A stretch of 21,529 nt of DNA from CAKZYD01 sp039026755 (GCA_039026755.1 JBCCLR010000041.1:1-21529), one strand, 5' to 3'. Counted from the first letter of the stretch, positions 7,900-16,687 are shown. A program made the numbers and translations. Notes: generated by a model not told the origin, from the sequence alone.

Positions 7900-8799
7900 A
7901 TGCTCGCTTTTCTTTGGGCAAATACCCCTGTTATCGGGGTGAGCGCGGTCATGGTTTCCATGGGCATTACGCTCACGTTCAGTGATTTTGCCACTGTGTT
8001 GAAACGACCCAAGCCAATTTTTGTCGGCTTTTGCGGGCAAACTTTTGTGCCTGGGTGCGTGGTCTTCTTGCTTGCCACACTTTTTCGCCTGCCCGAAGCG
8101 ATCGCGCTTGGGATGATGGTCATTGCCGCATGCCCTGGCGGCGCAACATCGAATGCCTTCAGTGTTATGGCACGCGGCGACGCCGCTTTGTCGATTAGCC
8201 TTACCGCCGTTTCAAGCATATTTGCATTTTTAACCGTACCAAGCATTATCGGCATTGGCACGGCGCTGTTTGGTGGGCCCGACAGTGGTGTAACACTCAA
8301 TTTCGCGCAAACCGCACTCAAAGTATTCTCAAATACCGTTGTTCCACTGGCCCTTGGCATGGGGCTGCGGCGATTGCTTCCGGTATTCAGCGTGAAGTTG
8401 GTGAAACCGCTTCTTTATGGCGGCCTTGGCGTCCTTATTTTGCCGACATTTACATTCTTTGATCAATTTGGCGCGCTGCTGACGGGCCGCGATACGCTTG
8501 CTGCCTCGACTGCGATACTGCTCAACGTGTGCGCCATGCTTGCCGGTCTCGCGCTTGGGCGGATTTGCAGATTGCCCCCGATGCAGGCGCGCACTTTGTC
8601 TATTGAAGTGGGCATCCAAAACTACGGCCTCGTCTTGATTATCATCGTGACGTATCTTGAAGACCTCCGCTTGCTCTTGCCTGCGATCTTCTATCTGCCC
8701 AGCATGTACCTGACCGGTTTCTTCATGGTCTTGCTCGCCAATAAATTCAGCGGTGGCGATCACCTCAGAACGGATAAAAAAGCGCCTCAGCATTCATAA
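7900..8799 (+). CDS. BASS-family transporter (bile acid:sodium symporter-like)
   Basis: A hydrophobic protein of 299 aa with roughly nine to ten membrane helices, of the bile acid/sodium symporter (BASS, SBF-like) superfamily. Diagnostic features are the motif AACPGGATSNAFSVMARGD in the first half and SIEVGIQNYGLVLIII in the second half, the two crossover/sodium-site regions of the inverted-repeat fold. Such carriers import organic anions such as bile acids, pantoate or 2-oxoacids with sodium. A TTG at 7891 would add three residues; I preferred the ATG at 7900 since neither has a strong ribosome-binding site. The carotenoid oxygenase stop is 21 bp upstream, so the two are cotranscribed. The stop codon falls in the loop of a hairpin that terminates the converging receptor gene. 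The likely role is inner-membrane uptake of the substrate or of a carboxylate intermediate. Confidence 0.9.
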   Translation: MLAFLWANTPVIGVSAVMVSMGITLTFSDFATVLKRPKPIFVGFCGQTFVPGCVVFLLATLFRLPEAIALGMMVIAACPGGATSNAFSVMARGDAALSISLTAVSSIFAFLTVPSIIGIGTALFGGPDSGVTLNFAQTALKVFSNTVVPLALGMGLRRLLPVFSVKLVKPLLYGGLGVLILPTFTFFDQFGALLTGRDTLAASTAILLNVCAMLAGLALGRICRLPPMQARTLSIEVGIQNYGLVLIIIVTYLEDLRLLLPAIFYLPSMYLTGFFMVLLANKFSGGDHLRTDKKAPQHS

Positions 8800-8811
8800 A
8801 GAATGCTGAGG
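8776..8811 (-). terminator. Intrinsic terminator for the minus-strand TonB receptor gene
   Basis: CCTCAGCATTC (8785-8795) and GAATGCTGAGG (8801-8811) form a perfect 11-bp stem with a 5-nt loop. Read on the minus strand, the stem is followed by CGC and then TTTTTT (8781-8776), an intrinsic terminator for transcription arriving from the receptor gene that ends at 8924. The stem overlaps the last codons of the BASS gene, whose TAA (8797-8799) is inside the loop. On the plus strand no T-run follows, so termination of the transporter mRNA there is less certain. Confidence 0.75.
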
Positions 8812-8923
8812 GCCCCTTGGGGAGAATGTAGCCTGGTTTAGGCGTGCGCAGCGCCTAGCGCGCTTTTTCAGCTATCCCGTCTCTTAGTGTATCACTGCAC
8901 ATTTTTTAGAGCGAAGCTCTCGT

Positions 8924-11230
8924 CTAGAATTCGATCTGAGCTTCAAAACCGTAAATTCTAGGCTCGCCGAAAACACTCGTCGCCGTTGTAAAAGTTGGCA
9001 CCGCAAAGCCTGCAGCGGCTTGATATTCTTCGTCAAACAGGTTGCGAACAAACCCGGTGATGCTGATCTTATCAGCGATATCAACGATCCCTGTGCGCAG
9101 ATTGACGAGGGTGTAGCCATCCTCTGTCGCTGCCGGGTCACCCGGACGGTTGTTAAAGTTCACTTCGCCTGAATGATAAAGGTTAACATCCAACGCCAAA
9201 CTGCCTATGCCTTCGAGCGGGTAGCGGGCATTGAGATACGCGCCAGCGGTAAATTCCGGTACGTAAGAGAAGATTGTGTCGTCCGCCGTTAGGCCAGTTC
9301 CGAGGCTGAGGGCCGAGGCCAGCTCGGGAATGACGGAGAACTCATCAAAGCCCGCATCTGTGTAATTAAGGAAACCACCAACGGTCACATAGTCGTTGAA
9401 CCGCACAGACGTTTCGGCCTCAATACCATTGATAGACGCTTGGGCAGCATTCACGACCAGTGTAAAGGGGTTATCTGCGGTTGCGCCATCGCCGTCCACA
9501 TCAATGGTTGCGGGTGTCACCAATGTGCGCTGAATATCTTCAAAGTTACTGATATAGCCGGCGATATTGAACGTCACCTGCGCGTCGCCGACAGCAAAAT
9601 TTGTCTTTAGGCCCAGTTCGAAATCAGTGACGGTTTCCTCATCGAAGTTTTCAAGCTCGGGAAAGGCTGAGAAGTCTGTTCCGTTCGGGCCAGCGCCGCG
9701 GTAGCCGCGCCGCGTGGCAAAATACACGAACACATCATCATTGACTTGGTAGTCTAAGCCAATGTTCCAAGTTGGCGCACTGGACTCCGTTGATGTGACG
9801 CCCGCGGCATTTGCGACCAAGCAGTTGTCATAGCTGCCGGATATGGGGCCATTACAGCGGGTGATGTCGTCCCAAGTGTATCGAAACCCAATGTTAAGCT
9901 TCAGTCCCTCAGCAACCTCATCAAGCTTGATCGATGTTTCGGCAAACAGTGCTGTGCTTTTGTTTTCAAAATAGAGCTCTGCTTCATTCGGACCGAAGAA
10001 AATCACGCTGCTGCCGTTATTTGGCTCGTCCGGGGTCTCTTCAAGATAAAACACGCCAGCAATGTATGTCACGCGGTCTGCGAACAGGTCGCCAAAAACC
10101 TGAAACTCGTTGGTGATCTGGTCACTGGCAAACACACCGGACTGGTTGTTGATAGGCGCCGGCGTACCGTCAAAATCGCGCGATGAATCAACGAATGTGC
10201 TTCGGTAACCAAAGATGTTTTTAAACGTAACTTGTTCGAGTTCTACTTCAGTCGTGTTGGTGATGCCCCATAACACACGATTAGAGCGCAGCTCAAAGTC
10301 TGGATTTACGGTCCGAATTCCGTTTTCCTGCTGCGCTGCGAGGTTGAGGTCAACGTCAAGGCCAGGAATGCCGCTATCAAGCAGAAAGGCGAGGGGACCA
10401 CGCGCAACCCCGCCGTCAGTGATCACCCCATTTGGATAGAGCGAGGTTAGAACAGTTGATGTGCCCGCCTCATTCGCTTCATAATAATCGCCGATGAAGG
10501 TATTGGTAATCGTTTCATTGGGCTCCCAAAGGACAGAGCCCCTGAACGACCAGGTGTCGCGGTCATCAACCTCGCCACCGGTCGCTAAGTTTTCAGTGTA
10601 GCCATCCCGGCGAGCCCGCTGCCCAGCCACTCGAATGGCGAGCTTGTCATCAATCACCGGAACATTCAGCGCAGTCTCGGCAATCACTTCGTCAAACCGG
10701 CCATAACTGATACGGCCATACCCGCCCAGATCATAGGTCGGCGAATTTGGGTACAGGAGAACTGCGCCGCCCGTGGTATTGCGGCCAAACAATGTGCCTT
10801 GAGGGCCCTTAAGCACTTGCATGGATTGAACATCGAAGGTTGGCAGGATGCTGCCCTGCACGCTCAGTGGTACGTCCGCAAAGTACGTCACGACCGCAGG
10901 TGACCCGGTGCCATCAGCCTGGCGCTGTTGGCCGCGAATAACAAAGGCTGGAACATCGCGTGACAACGCTGGGGCGACCACCAGGCCGGGCGTTACGAAG
11001 GTAAGGTCCTGCGTCGTTATGATCGATCTTTGCTGCAGTGTATCGGTATCGAAACTGGAGACAGAAATCGGTACGGTTTGAATGCTTTCCTCGCGCCGCC
11101 GGGCCTTAACCAAAATCGTTTCAAGATCATCCAAGAAAGCCGCATCGTCTTGTGCTGCGGTGGGTAACGGCGCAGCGAGCGTGCCGGCGATAAGCGTGGT
11201 TGAGTAAAGGATAAATTTCGAGTGTGGCAT
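8924..11230 (-). CDS. TonB-dependent outer-membrane receptor
   Basis: A 768-aa outer-membrane receptor for energised uptake. Signal peptide: MPHSKF followed by a hydrophobic stretch and a cleavage site near TAA|QDD (after residue 26). The plug starts with ETILVKARRREESIQTVPIS and includes FVIRGQQRQ and VLKGPQGTLFGRNTTGGAV, the hallmark plug loop. The barrel follows, with aromatic-rich strands such as GLDYQVNDDVFVYFATRRGYRGAG. The C-terminus ends in YGFEAQIEF with the terminal Phe needed for BAM insertion. The reading frame extends to 11260, but the ATG at 11230 is preceded by GGGGAG (minus strand) at good spacing, and the signal peptide begins there. It is divergent from the molybdenum-enzyme operon over a shared control region and ends at the hairpin near 8800. 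The ligand is unknown; it is probably the cluster's substrate. Confidence 0.95.
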   Translation of the reverse strand: MPHSKFILYSTTLIAGTLAAPLPTAAQDDAAFLDDLETILVKARRREESIQTVPISVSSFDTDTLQQRSIITTQDLTFVTPGLVVAPALSRDVPAFVIRGQQRQADGTGSPAVVTYFADVPLSVQGSILPTFDVQSMQVLKGPQGTLFGRNTTGGAVLLYPNSPTYDLGGYGRISYGRFDEVIAETALNVPVIDDKLAIRVAGQRARRDGYTENLATGGEVDDRDTWSFRGSVLWEPNETITNTFIGDYYEANEAGTSTVLTSLYPNGVITDGGVARGPLAFLLDSGIPGLDVDLNLAAQQENGIRTVNPDFELRSNRVLWGITNTTEVELEQVTFKNIFGYRSTFVDSSRDFDGTPAPINNQSGVFASDQITNEFQVFGDLFADRVTYIAGVFYLEETPDEPNNGSSVIFFGPNEAELYFENKSTALFAETSIKLDEVAEGLKLNIGFRYTWDDITRCNGPISGSYDNCLVANAAGVTSTESSAPTWNIGLDYQVNDDVFVYFATRRGYRGAGPNGTDFSAFPELENFDEETVTDFELGLKTNFAVGDAQVTFNIAGYISNFEDIQRTLVTPATIDVDGDGATADNPFTLVVNAAQASINGIEAETSVRFNDYVTVGGFLNYTDAGFDEFSVIPELASALSLGTGLTADDTIFSYVPEFTAGAYLNARYPLEGIGSLALDVNLYHSGEVNFNNRPGDPAATEDGYTLVNLRTGIVDIADKISITGFVRNLFDEEYQAAAGFAVPTFTTATSVFGEPRIYGFEAQIEF

Positions 11231-11295
11231 GAACTCTCCCCAAATGACTTTTTGTGGCACCTTATGCGGTGCTCGTTATTATCATCCATACATAC

Positions 11296-11312
11296 TTGAC
11301 GGTTTTAGTCAA
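11296..11312. promoter_or_regulatory. Inverted repeat in divergent receptor/operon promoter region
   Basis: TTGACggttttaGTCAA is a 5-bp inverted repeat with a 7-bp spacer between the receptor and the second molybdenum-enzyme operon. Its core ACGGTTTTAG (11299-11308) resembles TCGGTTTTAG (3669-3678) and TCAGTTTTAG (6331-6340). It is followed by an AT-rich stretch with TATTAT/TTATAC sequences that could serve as -10 elements. Its position suits coordinate control of both directions; a regulator is inferred only. Confidence 0.4.
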
Positions 11313-11420
11313 ATATATATTTTTATTATACAGGCTGACTTAAATTCGTTTACGTTGACGGTCACAATCCGTTGCCTTTAAAGTCCGGTTGCTAACCTTG
11401 TGTTTGGGGAGGGGGTTACA

Positions 11421-13580
11421 GTGCATACAGCGGAGCGACATATCAGTTACTGCCGTAACTGCTGCGCCCAATGCGGTATCGAAGTCGTTAAGGAAAATGG
11501 CGTGCTGACGCGCATGACCGGCGATAAGAACAATCCATTTTCGCGCGGTTATTTCTGCATCAAAGGCTTATCAAGCATCGACATGCACAATGGCGAAGAT
11601 CGGTTGGACCGGTGCCTTAAGAAGGTTGACGGTGCGTTCGCCGCAATTGATAAGCCCGCTGCGTTAGATGAAATTGCGAACAAGCTGGGCCGCATCATTG
11701 ATGCACACGGGCCGGAAGCTGTTGCGGTTTATGCTGGCACTGGCGTCAACAGCAATTCCCTTTCAAATTCTGCGGTAAAGGCCTGGCTCGAAGCGGTTGG
11801 CACGCCTTATCTCTATACGAGTATGACGCTGGATCAGCCGGCGAAATGGGTTACGGCCTGCCGGATGGGCATTTTTGCCACTGGCAAATATAGCACCTTA
11901 GATGCCGATGTGATCTTGCTCACTGGTGGCAACCCCGCCGTTTCGCATGCTTCCATGAGCGGCCCAATGTGCAATCCGATGTATTGGGCAAAAGATGCGC
12001 GCAAGCGCGGTCTCAAACTGATTGTTGTCGACCCGGCAACCACGCAAACGGCGCGGCAGGCGGATATCCATATCAAAATCACGCCGGGCGAAGACGCGGC
12101 ATTCTTTGCAGGTCTTATAAAGATCGTGATTGATGAAGGCTGGCATGACGCGGCCTTTTGTAGCCAGTTTCTCACAGGATTTGAAAAGCTACAGGAGGCG
12201 GTCGCAGAGTTTACGCCCAGCGTGGTGGAAGGGCGCTGCGGCGTTGCGCCCAACACTTTGCGGGAGGTCGCACGCTTGTTTGCGACAGCACGGCGCAAAT
12301 CAGCGCATACAGGCACCGGCCTTAACATGGGCCCTCACTCAAATACGTCCGAGCATTTAAGCGAAGCCTTGAACGCCATTTGCGGGGGCTACCGCAAGCG
12401 CGGCGATGTGATGCGCAATATGGGCGCGCTTTTTGATAGCGGCCTGGCGCAGGAAATGGTTGTGCCGCCCAACCGAAGTTGGCTGGGCGGCCCAAAGTGT
12501 CATGCCACCGATATCGGGCCGATCTTTGGCGAATATCCCACGGCGCTTTTGCCGAAGGAAATCACCCACGATGGCGACAAACGCATTCGTGCATTGATTG
12601 TCGTTGGCGGCAATCTCGCGACCGCTCTGTCTGACCCAAATATCGTGCTTCCCGCGCTGTCTCGCCTTGATCTGCTGGTCACGCTTGATCAGCGCGAGAC
12701 AGCAACGGGCGCGCTGAGCGACTATCAAATCGGCATTTCGCTGCCTTATGAGCGGCTCGATTTTAACGCGATACTCGAATACACGCGGCACATGTCTTAC
12801 GGGCAGATTGCCAGGCCGTTCATGCCGCGCCCAGACGGTGTGATGGAGGATTGGGAGTTTTTCACTGGCCTTGCCGGGCGCATGGGCCACACAATGAAGT
12901 TCAAGCGCACCCTATTTTCTGTTTCGCAAGCTGATACGCCCGGTCCAACCTATGACGTTGGTCCAGGTGATAGCGTGTCGGCAGAGGATTTAATACGCTT
13001 CATGGTAAGCCAAGGCCGCTTTAGCTATGATGACCTGCTTGCCAATCCACATGGCATTGCGCTGCCAGACGCAGAGACTGAAATCGCACCTGCAGCGCCG
13101 GATGCGACGGCACGTTTGGACCTTTGCCCCGAAGATGTCTTTGCAGAGATAAAAGCGTTGCCACGCGGCGCCTATGATGCGGGCGCTTATCCTTATCGCT
13201 TAGTCTCTCGCCGGCTGTTAGAAACGGTCAATAGCGCTTACACGCAGTCGTCCAAAGCACGGCGGCGCTATCCAGAAAATCCGGTGTTTATGAACCCGGA
13301 CGACATGGATGCGTTGGGGCTTTGCGCTAAAGACACAGTATTGCTTGAATCAGCGCATGGTCGCTCACACGCAACCGTAAAGCCTGAAAAGGGCTTAAAG
13401 CCCGGCGTTTTGGCGGCCAGCCATGGATGGGGCAGGCCGGACAAGCCAGAAGATCAGCAGTCTGACCTTTTTACAGGGCGGCTCGTGTCCATCACTGAAG
13501 ACATTACTGCAATCAACTATATGCCGCGCCAGTCGGCCATTCCCGTTCGCGTTAAACCGCTGCTTGCGGATGCGTCATAA
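11421..13580 (+). CDS. Molybdopterin oxidoreductase (DMSO reductase superfamily), second type
   Basis: Predicted cytoplasmic Mo/W-bisPGD enzyme of 719 aa. Cys11, Cys14, Cys18 and Cys46 give a canonical C-x2-C-x3-C-x27-C 4Fe-4S site. Superfamily landmarks follow: VAVYAGTGVNSNS, DADVILLTGGNPAVSHA, LKLIVVDPATTQTA, IHIKITPGEDAAFFAGL, and IRALIVVGGNLATALSD. Residues about 591-719 form the dinucleotide-binding domain (PYRLVSRRLLETVNSAY, ASHGWGRPD). No Tat signal is present. A GTG at 11400 is in frame, but the GTG at 11421 fits better because GGAGG at 11408-11412 precedes it. It differs from the minus-strand enzyme in Fe-S spacing and in most of its sequence, so the two are not recent duplicates. 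Its end overlaps the start of the quinohemoprotein gene. Hydratase, hydroxylase or dehydrogenase activity are all possible; the substrate is unknown. Confidence 0.93.
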   Translation: MHTAERHISYCRNCCAQCGIEVVKENGVLTRMTGDKNNPFSRGYFCIKGLSSIDMHNGEDRLDRCLKKVDGAFAAIDKPAALDEIANKLGRIIDAHGPEAVAVYAGTGVNSNSLSNSAVKAWLEAVGTPYLYTSMTLDQPAKWVTACRMGIFATGKYSTLDADVILLTGGNPAVSHASMSGPMCNPMYWAKDARKRGLKLIVVDPATTQTARQADIHIKITPGEDAAFFAGLIKIVIDEGWHDAAFCSQFLTGFEKLQEAVAEFTPSVVEGRCGVAPNTLREVARLFATARRKSAHTGTGLNMGPHSNTSEHLSEALNAICGGYRKRGDVMRNMGALFDSGLAQEMVVPPNRSWLGGPKCHATDIGPIFGEYPTALLPKEITHDGDKRIRALIVVGGNLATALSDPNIVLPALSRLDLLVTLDQRETATGALSDYQIGISLPYERLDFNAILEYTRHMSYGQIARPFMPRPDGVMEDWEFFTGLAGRMGHTMKFKRTLFSVSQADTPGPTYDVGPGDSVSAEDLIRFMVSQGRFSYDDLLANPHGIALPDAETEIAPAAPDATARLDLCPEDVFAEIKALPRGAYDAGAYPYRLVSRRLLETVNSAYTQSSKARRRYPENPVFMNPDDMDALGLCAKDTVLLESAHGRSHATVKPEKGLKPGVLAASHGWGRPDKPEDQQSDLFTGRLVSITEDITAINYMPRQSAIPVRVKPLLADAS

Positions 13581-15519
13581 GCACCTGAAACAGAGTTCCA
13601 TGATTACGTTTTTTCAAACCCCTGTCGTGCTGGCATTTGCCTGCTTCACCTTGGCCGGCTGCATCTCTGATGGTGAACCGGCTGACAAAATGGCGACCTA
13701 TGCAGACAAAAATGACAATATTGACGAGACAACCCGTATCGCTGGCAAAATGGTTTTCGATGAAAACTGTGCCGGTTGCCATCTAGAAGGTGTCGATAAG
13801 GCACCGCATTGGGTGATGCTGAGCATTATGGCGCCAGAATCCATCTATCACGCGTTGACAGAAGGTGTGATGGCAATCCAGTCCGACCATATTTCCGATG
13901 CCGATAAGATGCTGGTTGCGGAATATCTATCGAGCCGAAAGATGGGGACGGCGGGTTTAGTCGATGCACTGCCGATATGCAGGGGTGACGCTGCGGTGTT
14001 TGATGTGGCAGCGCCGCCACTGCTTACCGGTTATGGGCTGACAGAAGGCAACCGGCATTATCTGTCTAGCGACGTTGCTGGTATTGATGCAGCCAATGTC
14101 ACCACGTTAGAGCTTAAATGGTCGCTTGCGTTTCCAAATGCAGTGCGTGCGCGCTCTCAGCCAGCCTTTGGCGGCGGCGCCATCTTTGTCGGCAGCCATA
14201 GCGGTATCGTCTACGCATTAGACCAGGCGACAGGCTGCGCGCGTTGGACCTTTCAAGCGTCGGCAGAAGTCCGCACCGGCATCGTCCTTTCAAGCTGGGA
14301 GGCGGGGGATGCAACCGCGTCGCCGATGCTCTTCTTCGGCGACTTAATCGGCAATTTCTATGCGGTTGATGCCTTTACCGGGCAGCAAGTTTGGCGCAAG
14401 AAAATGGACCCGCATCCCAATGCGACGATTACGGCCGCCCCAGCGCTGCACGATGGGATCATCTATGTGCCGATTTCGTCTTTAGAAGTCGCGGCGGCTG
14501 CTATTCCGACCTACGAATGCTGTACGTTTCGTGGCTCAATTGTTGCGTTAGAGGCAGTGACAGGGGATGAAATCTGGCGCAGCTACACGGTAAGCGAAGA
14601 GCCGAAGGTCCAGCGCGTCAATGCCAACGGTGTCGATAACTACGGGCCTTCCGGCGCGCCGGTTTGGAACACACCAACTGTTGATGCTGTGCGCCGCCAG
14701 CTCTATTTTGGTACCGGTGAAAACTATACCGACCCTGCGACGAAAACGAGCGATTCTGTTATTGCACTCGATTTGGATACCGGGTCGGTAAAGTGGGTCT
14801 TTCAGGCCACGCTGAATGATACCTGGAATGTCTCTTGCGAAAGTGCTGATAAATCCAATTGTCCAGCAGTGTCTGGACCGGATTCAGACTTTGGCGGCGC
14901 CGGGGCAATTCTCGCGCAGGGCGCGGATGGCAGAGATTATGTGCTGGCCGGACAGAAGTCTGGGTTTGCCTACGCGCTTGACCCGGACACGGGCACACTG
15001 AGATGGAAAGCCAAAGTTGGCCGCGGCGGCGTGCGTGCAGGCATCCATTTTGGCTTGGCGGCGCACGATGGTATTGTCTATGTGCCAATCTCAGACCCGC
15101 CAGATGGCCATAGCCATGATAAACCTGCGCGGCCCGGACTGTATGCTTTGGATATCGTAACAGGTGACTATGCTTGGAGCGCACCGGCCGCAAATGTTTG
15201 CAATGGCAAGGACTTCTGCGAGCCAGGCTATTGCGGCGCGATAACCACAACTGAAAGCCTGGTTTTTGCGGGCGCTATGGATGGGCATGTTCGCGCTTAT
15301 GATACAGCAAGCGGCCAAGTCGTGTGGGAATACGATACGGATAAAGACTACGACGCCATCAATGGGTTGACGGCTATGGGCGGGTCAATCTGCGGCGGCG
15401 CTGCGCCCGTCGCGTACAAAGGAAGCCTGGTGGTAAACTCAGGCTATGGCTTTTCTGGGACTATGCCGGGCAACGCGCTCCTGGTGTTTGGGCCGGCCGA
15501 ATTGGGGTCTATTCAATGA
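13570..15519 (+). CDS. PQQ-dependent alcohol dehydrogenase with N-terminal cytochrome c (polyvinyl-alcohol-dehydrogenase-like lipoprotein)
   Basis: A 649-aa exported quinohemoprotein. Residues 1-31 form a lipoprotein signal: a basic start (MRHKHLK), a hydrophobic core and the lipobox LAGC with Cys31. A cytochrome c domain follows, with the heme-binding motif CAGCH at 67-71. From about residue 150 a beta-propeller carries PQQ-enzyme repeats such as GIVYALDQATGCARW, NFYAVDAFTGQQVW and VRAYDTASGQVVWEYD. An adjacent Cys317-Cys318 pair (YECCTFRGS) matches the vicinal disulfide near PQQ in this family. The order heme c then PQQ propeller is that of polyvinyl alcohol dehydrogenase; classic methanol-type quinohemoproteins have it reversed. 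It would oxidise an alcohol in the periplasm and pass electrons to a cytochrome. Start: ATG 13570 gives the charged n-region and overlaps the previous stop; ATG 13600 is the alternative. No PQQ synthesis genes are in view. Confidence 0.92.
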   Translation: MRHKHLKQSSMITFFQTPVVLAFACFTLAGCISDGEPADKMATYADKNDNIDETTRIAGKMVFDENCAGCHLEGVDKAPHWVMLSIMAPESIYHALTEGVMAIQSDHISDADKMLVAEYLSSRKMGTAGLVDALPICRGDAAVFDVAAPPLLTGYGLTEGNRHYLSSDVAGIDAANVTTLELKWSLAFPNAVRARSQPAFGGGAIFVGSHSGIVYALDQATGCARWTFQASAEVRTGIVLSSWEAGDATASPMLFFGDLIGNFYAVDAFTGQQVWRKKMDPHPNATITAAPALHDGIIYVPISSLEVAAAAIPTYECCTFRGSIVALEAVTGDEIWRSYTVSEEPKVQRVNANGVDNYGPSGAPVWNTPTVDAVRRQLYFGTGENYTDPATKTSDSVIALDLDTGSVKWVFQATLNDTWNVSCESADKSNCPAVSGPDSDFGGAGAILAQGADGRDYVLAGQKSGFAYALDPDTGTLRWKAKVGRGGVRAGIHFGLAAHDGIVYVPISDPPDGHSHDKPARPGLYALDIVTGDYAWSAPAANVCNGKDFCEPGYCGAITTTESLVFAGAMDGHVRAYDTASGQVVWEYDTDKDYDAINGLTAMGGSICGGAAPVAYKGSLVVNSGYGFSGTMPGNALLVFGPAELGSIQ

Positions 15520-16670
15520 CAATTCATCTGCCCATGGACGCTGCGGGATTTCTGAGCGCTGCTCAGACAGAAACGGGTATCACGCTTGTGGATGAAGCGG
15601 CCGTTGGACCGCTTACGCGCTTGATTGAGAGCTACAATGCCGACGCGCAATTCACGGCCGATGGCGCAGCGGGGATGCATATGCGCCTGATGCGCATTTT
15701 GAAAAATCGGCTGCGTATGCTGCGCGATGTTGCAGCGCATCCAGAGATCTTAGACATTGCGCTTAAGCCACCAGTAATCATTAACGCCATGGCGCGCACC
15801 GGTTCAACAAAGATGCAAAAGGTGCTGGCGGCAACGGGTGATTTTAACTGGTTGCCGAACTGGAAGGTGCTTAATCCAAGCTCGGTTACAGGCGTGCCAC
15901 ATGAGGATGTATTGAGCCGCATTGAAGATGTGAAGGCTGATGAAGCGTGGTTTGATGCCGCCTCGCCCGATGCAAAATTGGCGCATAGCTTTGCCGCTGA
16001 TGAGCCAGAAGAAGATAGCATGCTGATGGCGCAGTCATTGATCTCGCCAACGTTGACCGGATATGCCGATGCTGATCGTTATGTCATGTGGACGCTCGAA
16101 GCGGGCATGCAGCACCAGTTTCTCTATTTGCGCGATGCGTTGAAGTACATGATTTGGCAAGGTCTCGCAGATCCGCAAAAGCCATTTGTGCTTAAGAGCG
16201 CCATGAGCTATGGCTTTGAAACAGACCTCCTCAAAGCCTTTCCCGGCGCCAAGCTTATCATGACACATCGCGACCCATTGCAGTGCATTCCGTCAGCCTG
16301 CCGTCTGATCGAACTGTTCAATTATGCGCATAGCCATAAGGCGATAGACCATGCGGCACGTTTTGAAGGCATGGCGTGGAAAATGGATTTGCATCTTGCC
16401 TTCAGAGATGCAGAACCAGAGTACCCGATTTTAGATATCTCCTATGGGGCGGTACGGTCTGCTGCGACGGATGTGCTTGCGTCCATCTACGCATTTGCAG
16501 ATATGCCTCTTGCTGAAGCAGCGGTGGATGCTGTAGCGGCATGGGAAGTTCGAAATCCCAAGAACAAGCATGGGGCGTTTACCTATGCGCTTGCGGATTT
16601 TGGCTTAACTGAAGGGGGTATAATAGAGCGCTTTAACGCTTATTATGGGCGCTTCTCCGAATATTTCTAA
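15516..16670 (+). CDS. Sulfotransferase-family protein
   Basis: A 384-aa protein with the fold signature of PAPS-dependent sulfotransferases. The phosphosulfate-binding loop is at about residues 90-102 (NAMARTGSTKMQKVL), and a 3'-phosphate-binding segment at about 248-262 (IMTHRDPLQCIPSACR) carries the usual Arg and Ser. An N-terminal helical part of about 80 residues precedes the loop, as in the large bacterial sulfotransferase-like group common in sphingomonads and actinobacteria. It may transfer sulfate to a hydroxyl group, or use the fold for something else, since many such proteins are uncharacterised. Its ATG overlaps the dehydrogenase stop as ATGA, so translation is coupled, and the ALDH gene starts 17 bp later. 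No signal peptide, so it is cytoplasmic. A sulfotransferase in a catabolic operon is unexpected. Confidence 0.83.
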   Translation: MTIHLPMDAAGFLSAAQTETGITLVDEAAVGPLTRLIESYNADAQFTADGAAGMHMRLMRILKNRLRMLRDVAAHPEILDIALKPPVIINAMARTGSTKMQKVLAATGDFNWLPNWKVLNPSSVTGVPHEDVLSRIEDVKADEAWFDAASPDAKLAHSFAADEPEEDSMLMAQSLISPTLTGYADADRYVMWTLEAGMQHQFLYLRDALKYMIWQGLADPQKPFVLKSAMSYGFETDLLKAFPGAKLIMTHRDPLQCIPSACRLIELFNYAHSHKAIDHAARFEGMAWKMDLHLAFRDAEPEYPILDISYGAVRSAATDVLASIYAFADMPLAEAAVDAVAAWEVRNPKNKHGAFTYALADFGLTEGGIIERFNAYYGRFSEYF

Positions 16671-16687
16671 CAGATTAGGACGTTGAT

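Noticed and set aside
7869..8793. Two antisense frames opposite the BASS transporter
   Set aside because: They mirror hydrophobic codons of an obvious membrane protein and show no family signature.
11834..12328. Antisense frame opposite the second molybdopterin oxidoreductase
   Set aside because: The sense strand encodes conserved Mo-enzyme motifs throughout; no domain or ribosome-binding site supports the antisense frame.
13423..13569. Upstream extension of the quinohemoprotein frame into the Mo-enzyme gene
   Set aside because: It would put about 49 unrelated residues before a good lipoprotein signal peptide and overlap conserved coding sequence of the upstream gene.
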